DNA from: Corydoras sp. C115
Taxonomy: Eukaryota > Chordata > Actinopteri > Siluriformes > Callichthyidae
Assembly: GCA_019802505.1 (NCBI GenBank)
Contig: JAFMOC010000072.1
Location: 2,074,001 to 2,138,000 of the forward strand
Length of the DNA: 64,000 nt
Reading direction: 5' to 3'
Position numbers and translations under genes: made by a program. Shown here piece after piece: positions 56,901-64,000 of this stretch. Numbering within the stretch: position 1 is the stretch's first letter; every line of letters begins with the position of its first letter. Under the pieces are notes generated by a model. The model did not search any database. It saw nothing but the letters and a program-made list of their open reading frames with translations, and was not told the DNA's origin.

Positions 56901-59900
56901 TTTATTACACATACACGTGCTCATGTCCGATAATCATAGTAAAGCTGCTTGGGGTTACCAATATATAATTTTACGTCCAAATAATACGACAAAGGGTTAT
57001 ATATAGTATCGATTTTAATGCTATTAATATATATATATATCGTTGGATAAATCTACAATGTGTAAAGAGTTAATTATATTAATAATAATGCACTCCATAG
57101 TTGTTAACTGAGTCCCTGTGCTGGGCAGTTTTCACCACTGGCCGGCAGGAGAAGTCATCATAACACACTGAGATGTAGTCTCATCATCACTAAATTAACG
57201 TCGGGCTAAAGGATGATACACTGTTTATTGAGGTTTCGTTTTTAAAAAGAAAACAAACGTATATACCACAAAATTGTTTTAACGAGTTGCTTTTCAACGC
57301 AAGATTTGTTATTCAATACTACACAATTTGGCATCCACATCAGAATCAGAATACTTTATTAATTCCTGGGGGGAAATTGCAGAAACATATACTATAGTAT
57401 AGATTATGCGTGTCTGTATATAAAGGAATTACCTACATATGGTATACAATAAGGTATACAAATAATTTTTTAAATGAAAAAACTTGATGGGTAACCCCAA
57501 ACAGCTTTACTATGATTATCGGACATGAGCACATGTATGTGTAATAAATTGAGATTGAAAAGCCCATGGTTTGGATAAGAAACTTCCTACGCTCTAGACG
57601 CTTGCACTAGATGCATTAAACTGTGAGGGAGTGAGTGTCAGTGACGCGCTGGACGGTTGTTCCACGCGCTGAAGCGCGTTGCGGTCCGATGCAGAGCCGT
57701 TACCGTTAAACACTGAGAGAAAGTCTCAACGATAATGTAACAAAGGCAAGGTCAAGGTTGTTTAACTGTTTAATTAGATTTCATTAAAAAGTGAATTACG
57801 GTATATACCATGAAATTATTTAAACAATGACGTACAACCAAACCACAAGCAGCCTTTTTGCGCGCATCCTGTATATGTATATATGATCTAGGAGTCTGTC
57901 ACACGCGCGCATGCGCTGTCCGATATGATATAAAGTCAGAATTCAGAGATAATAAGTCAGAATTCAGAGATAATAAGTCAGAATTCAGAGATAATAAGTC
58001 AGAATTCTGAGGTAAAAACGTCAGAATTCTGAGGTAAAACGTCAGAATTCTGAGATAAAAACGTCAGAATTCTGAGATAAAAAGTCAGAATTCTGAGATA
58101 AAAAGTCAGAATTCTGAGATAAAAAGTCAGAATTCTGAGATAAAAAGTCAGAATTCTGAGATACTTTTTTCCCCTCTTAGTGGCAAAAATGGGCTTTCAT
58201 TAAATAGAGACGAGGCTGCTGTTTTACGTCTATTATGTATTGAGATGAAAAGTTGGATTTATCATTTGATAATGAAGCCCCTTAGGCGTAAAACCCAGAC
58301 TGTCCCCATTCTTCACTACCCATCACAAACATGTAAAAATTAGGCTGTTGGTGGCAAACACAAGGTTTACTTTGAAACCGACATTTATTCATATAAAACA
58401 TCAAACAATTATGAAAAAACATTTTTTTAAATTAGTTCCTAGTACGTTTGGCCTTAATACCGGGATGGGCGAACGTGCTAACCACTAAGCCACCGGGCAT
58501 CAAACCAAAACTAGTACGTTTTGCTTCCACTTTTGCTTCCATTTGAACATCACATTTACATATAGCAAATTCTTACCGCTTATTGTGTCCAGGAAAGTAA
58601 CGGATGTACTTATTGTCATGTAAAGACAGGTAGCGAATAGTGTCTGTAAAAACACAGTAAAAATGAGTAAAAACGGAAATTAAATGTCTAAAAATACAGA
58701 CCATATTCCTACGTATATTACCACATTTTTTTGTCAAAACTATTACAAAGAAATGTAAATGGAACATTTTTAAAATCAAGTTCTATCAACAGACTTGAAA
58801 CCAGTAGGTGTAAGGAACAAAATATATCCAGCAAAAACCTTTAACACTCCTCTTGGCTCTAATAATCCAGATGATCTATGATGAGTGAGCACCACCCTGG
58901 GCAAGGCAGTAGTCTGTACAGTTAGCTCCTCAAAAGGGCAGTATCACAGACCCTCAAACTGTACAAACAACTACCTCAAGCCAGAATGAGCAGATCCAGG
59001 AAGCCCTGTGTCAGAATGAGATGAACACTGGCAAAACCGTGTGGGCGCCATGTTTCCAGCCTCTTAGTAATTAGCTACTCTGGTTGTAGGCAAAAATGTC
59101 ACCTCACAAACAGGCCAACATGCCATAACATTTTAACAGCAGTGTTTTTCAAGCCAGGCTTGCTGTCCTGCACCATAACCAGAGATAAAAAAAACATCAT
59201 TCAAATAATTAGCCCATTAACAGCCTATCAGTGAGTTACAGTGGGTGTGGTAAAGCTCAGACACTACAATGAGCAGAGCAGTAGGGTTAACATTAAATTA
59301 CAAAAGTAAATATAAAAATTGTAAATACAGTATCAGTCAAAAGTTTGGACATTTTTCTCCAATAACTGTTCATTTTAGCTGTTTCACTTAACTTAAAGAT
59401 GGACTTTGTAGTTTTTTTAATTACATACTGTAGTCCATTTGTGTGTGGACTAGGGCTGCAACTACCTATTATTTTGATAATCGATTATTCGGCCGATTAT
59501 TTTTTGGATTAATCGATGAATCGGATAAAACAATTTCAATAAATGTATATATTTATATTATATTTATTTTTATTTATTTATAAAATAGGTCAATAAATGT
59601 CTGGTTTTATTTACAGTATGAGTTTAAAGCATCTAAGTAGCCCAAAGAGCAAATAAACACAAATCTCCCACACACACTGACACAATATGTAGCATTGTGT
59701 GTAAAAAAAATAAAAAAAAAATAAATAAATAAAAAAAATAAAATACACAAATTTGAGTAGCTCTAATATGTTACCTATTCCCCTTCACTACCATAGAGTG
59801 CAGTGTCTTTGCCAGAAAATTAAAGCTTGATCATTAATTACCACCAAGTTGTATGTATTTATAAAGCACATTTAAAACTGCTAAGCCAATTAATCAAAAA

Positions 59901-62900
59901 AAAAAAAGTAACACACGTTCTCCATCACTGTCATTATCCAGTTAACAACCAAAAACAGCATGAAGTGTGCTATACTACAGTAGTTCTCATTGTGTGAGTG
60001 CACAGTTACGTTGATTCACTTCAAAACTAAAGAAACTCGGGATATTGTAGTGATTTAATCTGCTGTTGAGCTCATTCATCCTCATCGGTGACTCCAACAT
60101 GTTTAGTTTCAGGTGGGGTATCATCACCATGATGCTCCGTACAGGTCAAATCATTTTCGCAAAGTTTGCATGTTACATGTTCTTTAGTTGTGTGAAGCTT
60201 GAAGTGCTCCCACACTTTTGATGATTTAAGCCGAAGCTTTTTTTCAGCGTCTGCCTTGTTTCATTTGTAGAGTTTATTAAACTTTGTTAAACTTGTTTCG
60301 CAGATTCCATCTCCGCTCCGCTTCGTTCCATTCAACCGGCTCTTATTATTTTTTTCCTGCGCTGCAGGTGACGTAACGGTTACGACATTGCGAGTAACGC
60401 ATAACGCCACAACGAATCGATAATGAAATTCGTTGTCGACACTTTACATAATAGATTTTTATCGATTTGATTGATTCTTTTAAGCAGCCCTAGTGTGGAC
60501 TACAGCACATACTGTGTTAGTCCCATTTACTTTGTTTTAATGGTCAGAACCCCAATAGTAGCACCACATAGCACAGGTATTATTTGGTTGGTGCATTATT
60601 CCTATCCCAGCAGTGTCACAGGTATTTTAATGAAACTACAGCAGCACTGTTGTTTCTCAACACATCAGTGTCACTGCAGAACTGACAATAAACAATACAC
60701 CACCCAAATTATACCTGCCCTGTGATGCCTCTGACCAATAGAGAACAGAGAACCAAGAGTGGACAAAAAATAAAAAAAAGATGTACTACAATCTGTTAAG
60801 CGGAGAAAATAGACAATAGTGCAAGAAGGGTGCGTGTCCAAACCTTTGAATGGTAGTGTACATTTTGTTTATAAAAATACATATAATAAATATAATACAT
60901 ATAAATAAATATAGGAACAATACCGTCAATCTTGTTAGAGCTGTACACAACTGTATTGGCAGCATGTGTATATCTGATAAGGTCCACGCCATACTTTTTG
61001 CTGTAAAGGGTCCGCTTCGGTCTGGGTTACAGATCATTTGGATTTGCAGGGTAAAGACAGGAAAGAAAAAAATAATCATTAGTCATTGAAACAGCATCTA
61101 ACAAATATTGTATCTGCTCTACTCTACGAACAGTGTGTGAAAAACAAAGCAGAATTTTAAAAATGCTTGAAAATGTCCCAAAGCATTTATTTGATGGAAC
61201 AAAAATTTTAATTTACAAAACACAAGACTAATGTTGTCTGAAAATAGCCACATGATAGTCAGTCAGATAGATAGTCAGGTTTCTCCATAAATATTCTAGT
61301 TCATAACAATATAACAAACAATACTTTTTTCTACAGAATTAACAAGACAACAAGTGCAAAAACAAACATGTTGGGGGGAAATAGCTGTCTAGACAGTGAA
61401 CTCCAACACGATTGATTGTAAAACAGCATCATGTGTAGTTAAACTTAAAATTACTGTTTTTTTTTTTTTTATAATAAATACAATGTCCAAAAGAAATGTG
61501 ATGCACCTCTAATATTAAAAATATAATCTTTGCAAATATAAGAATAAATTACATCATGCTTTAATCTATGTTATATGTCTAGGGAATGTCAACAATTAAA
61601 AAATGTATGCTGCTGCATATTTTGGGGATGTATTCAGCCTTGTATTTTTTTTCTATTATTTGTGTTTATTGCCTTTCCAGCTCAATGTTAGGCTATGTAC
61701 ATGGCATTTTAGATGTGCATACATATAATACATACATTCTGATCTTTTATTTTGATATGTTCCAGAAAGTTTAAAATGTTTTGGATTATTGTGTTCAAAA
61801 AAGGTCCTTCATATTTGTCTGTGTGACAAGGCTAATAGCCAGACTTGTATTAAAACTAGTGAAAGCAATAAAAATGTATTAAAGTGCATTAATAAATATA
61901 CAAAGTAAACCATCAACATCTAGAAAATATTAACTGCAGAGAGGCTGCAGTATTATTGTATAAATTATATTGAAGGCATTGGTGATCTGCATTTATACAT
62001 AAACATATATTTTCTCAAGAAAACGAAACATTTTTCCAGTATATTATTGTAATTACATAAGTTTTATTTTACATTAATTTCTTCTGGCGCGCATAGGTGC
62101 ACAATGGTTTATTTGTACGGCATTGTGTAAAGCAAAGTGATTAAACAACTTCATGGTATATACTTTGATTATAAAAAAATAAATAAAAATAAATCTGATT
62201 AAACAGTTAAACAACCTTGACCTTGCCACTGATCTATTGTCGTTGAGACTTTATCTCAGTGTATTATGGTAACTGCTCTGCATCGGACCACAGAAACAAC
62301 TTCCCAGTGCATCACTGGCACTCAGTAGCCCCCAGTTTAATGCATCTAGCGCAAGTGGCTAGGATGTAGGAAGTCGCTTTTTCCTCAAGCTGTGACCTTA
62401 CTGAACTCATCACAGTCACATTCATTCATTCATTATCTCCCGCTTTATCCTCTATTAGGGTCACGGTGGGGTTCCCCATGCCCATCCAGGGGAGAACGTC
62501 TCGGGCGCTGGGCAGATAGACCCAGGACAGGGCACCAATCCATCGCTGGGCACACACTCTCTCACACACTCACACTATATGGGGCAATTTTGAGAACCCA
62601 ATTGACTTCATCCATGTTTTTGGACTGTGGGAGGAAACCGGAGAACCCGGAGGAAACCCACGCAGACACGGGGAGAACATGGAAACTGCACCCAGATGGG
62701 GATTCGAACCGGGAATCCCTAGCGCTGAGAGGCGAACGTGCTAACCACTAAGCCACCATCACAGTCACATTAATCAGTATTTTAATAATTAATCAAAAGT
62801 CCGAATTCTGAGATTAAAAGTCATAATTCTGAGATACTGTTTTCCCCTTCATAGCGGCAGAAACAGGCTTCCATATGACTGAATATACACAGAGAACAAA

Positions 62901-64000
62901 TCAATATTTAATGCAGAATAATGATATACTGCTGTAGTTAATACTTGATTAAATGTAAGGCACATCTGGCATGGTAAGCTCAGTGTTTAGGATGTTGGAC
63001 TATTAATCCAGGATGTGGGTTCAAATCCCAGGTCCACTGAAGTTATCAATGGGAGTCCATCAGCAGGACCCTTATCCCTCACTGCTCCAGGGATGCTGTG
63101 GCCAACCCTGTGCTCGTTTTTGTCCAAGTCGCTTTGGATAAAAGCGTCTGCTAAATAACCAAATGTAATGTGGGTGCGGTAGCTCAGCGGTCAGGACATT
63201 GGGTTATCAATCTGAAGGTTGGGGGTTCAAATCCCAGGTCCACTGCAATTACCAATGTGGGTCCTTGAGCAAGACCCTTAACCCTCATTGCTCCAGGGAT
63301 GTTGTGATGAACCCTGTGTTCACCTGTGTAAGTCACTTTGGATAAAAGCGTCCAATAAATGACCAAAATGTAAATGTATGAAATGTAATGTAAAGTACAT
63401 CTTTACATTAGACCCCCCCCCCCCCCCCCATGACGTACAACGTTCATGCACACCGATTCAAATAAAAATAAAGGATATAAAAACACGAAGAATCGATATT
63501 ACATTATTCCAATTGCAATTACACGCATGGTACATCAGCGACCTTAACCAAGATACAAATCACAAAACCTGCCAAGTTTGAATAATGGCGGGACCCATGG
63601 CTTCCGAGCGCCCTCTGATTCAAACCATTAGCCGTTTTAATTGTTTATTTAAACAATACAGAGTCCAAACGGCATAATTAGTTAATTACAACACGTACTA
63701 CGTAGCCAGTACTAATTATTGGTACGTTAGCAATATAAATGAGTCGCACGTATTAGCTTGCAGTACAGCGCTAAAGCTCTTGCAGCCCGCACAGCTCAGT
63801 AATCGAGGCCGAGGCTGCGGGCAGGCCGCAGCCTCGGCCTCGATTACTGAGCTGTGCGGGCTGCAAGAGCTTTAGCGCTGTACTGCAAGCTAATGCAGAA
63901 CAACAGGGCGGCAACGAGCAGCACCGCGGGCTGAACTCACTTTCCCTCCTGACAGTCGTACAGGACGATGGAGTCGTCGTCGCTGCTGGAAATCACCGTT
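50871..64000 (-). CDS. wdr82: wdr82: WD repeat protein 82 (Swd2 homologue); N-terminal ~34 codons outside the window
   Basis: Exons: 64,000(+)-63,941; 61,021-60,924; 58,643-58,577; 55,510-55,411; 55,308-55,192; 54,606-54,451; 52,948-52,879; 52,787-52,645; 50,900-50,871. The visible 279 residues align without gaps to human WDR82 (313 aa), starting at [19 protein letters not shown]82 is a nuclear WD40 propeller protein. It tethers SETD1A/B H3K4 methyltransferase complexes to Ser5-phosphorylated RNA polymerase II and also belongs to the PNUTS-TOX4-PP1 complex. Typical blades are visible: [58 protein letters not shown]. The C-terminus is AFWLPTIDD. All intron phases agree. Introns hold several transposons but no coding break. 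Confidence 0.97.
50901..51387 (-). other. wdr82 last intron, unique part
   Basis: AT-rich; text near 51,000-51,070 (CAGAAAGTTCAAAATGTTTT) recurs at 61,764-61,790, hinting at an unnamed repeat. Confidence 0.45.
51388..51580 (-). mobile_element. Family B SINE with internal A-run
   Basis: Reverse tail CAGACGCTTTTAACGAAAGC, an inserted A-run at 51,459-51,474, then CAAGGACCCACATTAGTAAC and head GAGCTACCACACCC. Confidence 0.83.
51581..52319 (-). other. wdr82 last intron, unique part
   Basis: Nothing recognised; A-run at 51,791-51,806. Confidence 0.35.
52320..52475 (-). mobile_element. Family A SINE, deleted copy
   Basis: GCCCATCCAGGGAAGAATGT, TACACCCAGGACAGGG and a remnant head CACCCC. Confidence 0.75.
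52645..52787 (-). CDS. wdr82: wdr82 exon [13 protein letters not shown]
   Basis: 143 nt; acceptor TGGTTAG, donor GTGAGA. Encodes [40 protein letters not shown] and ASACSNM. Confidence 0.95.
52879..52948 (-). CDS. wdr82: wdr82 exon [13 protein letters not shown]
   Basis: 70 nt; acceptor GGGCAG, donor GTATGG. Encodes [20 protein letters not shown] then VMI. Confidence 0.95.
53240..53500 (-). mobile_element. Family D LINE 3' end
   Basis: AGTTCAAGTAATTTATTTAT, TAGCACTTTTTACAATCG and GGACTCATCC blocks in reverse orientation. Confidence 0.86.
53505..54258 (+). mobile_element. Tc1/mariner-like transposase remnant, split by a hAT MITE
   Basis: Before the insertion the plus strand reads [16 protein letters not shown] across the gap, resembling the WPAQSPDLNPIE motif at the catalytic end of Tc1/mariner transposases. 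After it come [15 protein letters not shown] and GQWKLL-type text. It ends TAGGTGTCCCAACACTTTAG. Stops and frame breaks make it a dead copy. Confidence 0.7.
53559..54003. mobile_element. hAT-type MITE with 8-bp TSD inside the Tc1 remnant
   Basis: Element 53,567-53,995 (429 bp), ends TAGGGCTGCACAATATATTG and GTGCAGCCCCA, flanked by ACCTCAAC on both sides. Contains an (ATT)n tract at 53,857-53,876. Confidence 0.87.
54451..54606 (-). CDS. wdr82: wdr82 exon [13 protein letters not shown]
   Basis: 156 nt, phase 0; acceptor ATTTAG, donor GTAGGT. Encodes [40 protein letters not shown] and [12 protein letters not shown]. It differs from the human protein at the blade edge ([10 protein letters not shown] against STNGSFIRLI). 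Confidence 0.95.
55192..55308 (-). CDS. wdr82: wdr82 exon [13 protein letters not shown]
   Basis: 117 nt, phase 0; acceptor GTCACAG, donor GTAAGA. Encodes [20 protein letters not shown] then [19 protein letters not shown]. The intron before it is only 102 bp. Confidence 0.96.
55411..55510 (-). CDS. wdr82: wdr82 exon [13 protein letters not shown]
   Basis: 100 nt; acceptor CTGCAG, donor GTAACT. Encodes a complete WD blade ending [14 protein letters not shown]. Confidence 0.96.
55511..56372 (-). other. wdr82 intron, unique AT-rich part
   Basis: No element recognised; TATATTTATATATAGAGAAT near 55,848. Confidence 0.4.
56373..58200. mobile_element. Large foldback (inverted-arm) DNA element
   Basis: Left arm 56,373-56,959 and right arm 57,490-58,200 are reverse complements over nearly 600 bp, around a 530-bp centre. 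Ends are ATGGAAGCCCGTTTCCGCC and GGGCTTTCAT. Just inside each end are 21-bp tandem repeats built on the palindrome TCAGAATTCTGA: about 5 units on the left (56,420-56,520) and about 10 on the right (57,938-58,165). No transposase was seen and the TSD is unclear. It sits between two wdr82 exons, 377 bp from the nearer. Confidence 0.85.
58468..58500 (-). mobile_element. Family A SINE head fragment
   Basis: GCGAACGTGCTAACCACTAA then GCCACCGGGC: only about 30 bp of the tRNA-like head. Confidence 0.65.
58577..58643 (-). CDS. wdr82: wdr82 exon [17 protein letters not shown]
   Basis: 67 nt; acceptor TTTACAG, donor GTAAGA. Encodes [20 protein letters not shown] then NK, ending inside an Arg codon. 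Confidence 0.95.
58644..59325 (-). other. wdr82 intron, unique part
   Basis: Mixed composition; no known element. Confidence 0.35.
59326..60860. mobile_element. TIR DNA element (probably Tc1/mariner-type MITE) carrying a nested hAT element
   Basis: Ends TACAGTATCAGTCAAAAG (59,326) and CTTTGAATGGTAGTGTA (60,860). The 25-bp TIRs match at about 21 positions, with TA at the edges. Interior text such as CAGCAGTGTCACAGGTATTT resembles a fish repeat also found at 20,500-20,720. Confidence 0.7.
59443..60500 (-). mobile_element. hAT derivative with BED zinc-finger remnant
   Basis: Element 59,451-60,492 (1,042 bp), ends TAGGGCTGCAAC and AGCAGCCCTA, flanked by GTGTGGAC on both sides. On the minus strand, about 60,240-60,070 reads [20 protein letters not shown] then [11 protein letters not shown], a BED-type zinc finger like that at the start of hAT transposases (aromatic VWEHF, then CxxC). 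The catalytic region is absent, so it is an internally deleted, non-autonomous copy. Confidence 0.85.
60924..61021 (-). CDS. wdr82: wdr82 exon PKRTLYSK...SNKID
   Basis: 98 nt; acceptor AACCCAG, donor GTATTG. Encodes [20 protein letters not shown] then [16 protein letters not shown]-type transposon ends 63 bp beyond the donor. Confidence 0.95.
61022..62084 (-). other. wdr82 intron, unique AT-rich part
   Basis: No known element apart from text at 61,764-61,790 shared with 51,000. T-run near 61,458-61,471. Confidence 0.35.
62085..62876. mobile_element. Second, reduced copy of the foldback element
   Basis: 62,085-62,400 matches left-arm interior (TTCATGGTATATAC, TTAAACAGTTAAACAA, TTGAGACTTTATCTCAGTG). 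62,790-62,876 matches the end (GAATTCTGAGAT units, GCGGCAGAAACAGGCTTCCAT). The centre and most of one arm are missing. Confidence 0.75.
62408..62771 (-). mobile_element. Full-length family A SINE with 15-bp TSD
   Basis: SINE 62,423-62,756 between perfect direct repeats CATCACAGTCACATT, inserted into the reduced foldback element. Confidence 0.95.
62968..63167 (+). mobile_element. Family B SINE, older copy
   Basis: Head TGGTAAGCTCAGTGTTTAGG, B box GGTTCAAATCC, tail GCTTTGGATAAAAGCGTCTG. Confidence 0.85.
63172..63383 (+). mobile_element. Family B SINE, younger copy in tandem
   Basis: Head GTGCGGTAGCTCAGCGGTCA, tail GGATAAAAGCGTCCAATAAA. Very like the copy at 47,110 (same CGTCCAATAAATGACCAAA tail variant). 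Confidence 0.88.
63411..63430. repeat. C homopolymer run
   Basis: About 19 Cs; likely length-variable or assembly-sensitive. Confidence 0.9.
63431..63751 (-). other. wdr82 first visible intron, unique part
   Basis: Mixed composition; nothing recognised. GC content rises towards the exon, as expected near a CpG-rich gene start. Confidence 0.4.
63752..63894. repeat. Perfect 69-bp inverted repeat with 5-nt loop
   Basis: Arms 63,752-63,820 and 63,826-63,894 are exact reverse complements; the loop is GCAGG. The arms are GC-rich and unique (ATTAGCTTGCAGTACAGCGC to GAGGCCGAGGCTGCGG). It lies 47 bp inside the intron after the first visible wdr82 exon. Confidence 0.97.
63941..64000 (-). CDS. wdr82: wdr82 first visible exon (partial, runs off the window)
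   Basis: Encodes [20 protein letters not shown]; donor GTGAGT. A perfect 69-bp inverted repeat lies 47 bp inside the following intron. Confidence 0.95.

Noticed and set aside
57938..58165. CRISPR-like array of 21-bp repeats
   Set aside because: No spacers of constant length; repeats are directly tandem and lie in a eukaryotic foldback element.
3048..62751. A recurring 60-145-residue 'protein' ([32 protein letters not shown] on one strand; [20 protein letters not shown] on the other)
   Set aside because: It follows every family A SINE in all frames and is shared only because the SINE is repeated. It is not a gene family.

Overview
This is a ray-finned fish nuclear DNA window, recognised from three conserved protein genes with vertebrate-type spliced exons and from a very dense load of teleost-type repeats. 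All three genes lie on the minus strand, so transcription runs from the right edge to the left: wdr82 (right edge to 50,871; its first codons lie beyond the window), twf2 (twinfilin-2; 46,318 to 23,781; first exon not found) and cish (12,551 to 10,406; complete, three exons). Exon limits were worked out by hand from reading frame, splice sites and phase. In every gene the phases add up: cish gives 225 codons plus stop, the visible part of twf2 about 338 residues, and the visible part of wdr82 279 residues. No bacterial-type gene, CRISPR array or RNA gene was seen.

Layout. 1-9,000: no gene; an AT/TG microsatellite and a cluster of SINEs. 9,000-12,560: cish with a presumed 3' UTR. 12,560-14,765: the cish promoter and a 550-bp tandem triplication upstream of it. 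14,766-23,400: SINE-rich spacer. 23,781-46,318: twf2, whose 14-kb second intron is built largely of SINE and LINE copies. 46,319-50,525: spacer with an inverted-repeat pair, a hAT-type MITE and a LINE fragment. 50,871-64,000: wdr82, whose introns carry several DNA transposons, a large foldback element and a perfect 69-bp hairpin.

Repeats. Family A is a tRNA-derived SINE of about 340 bp with an A box, a B box and a GAATGAAT-type tail; its body resembles zebrafish DANA/Mermaid-class SINEs. I count roughly 45 copies, many with 11-15 bp target-site duplications (TSDs). Family B is a tRNA-derived SINE whose tail (GCTTTGGATAAAAGCG) matches an L2-like LINE also present here. Family C is an unnamed fish dispersed repeat. 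Family D is a LINE of the L2/CR1/Rex1 group with many 3'-end-only copies. There are also two hAT MITEs, a larger hAT derivative that keeps a BED zinc-finger fragment, a Tc1/mariner remnant and other terminal-inverted-repeat elements.

The most unusual biology is at cish, the STAT5-feedback inhibitor gene. Its tiny start exon (ATG plus MILCVQ plus splice donor) exists in four tandem copies, and an upstream segment holding a pair of STAT-type sites has been triplicated together with a SINE. The function of these arrangements is inference; the arrangements themselves are read directly from the sequence.
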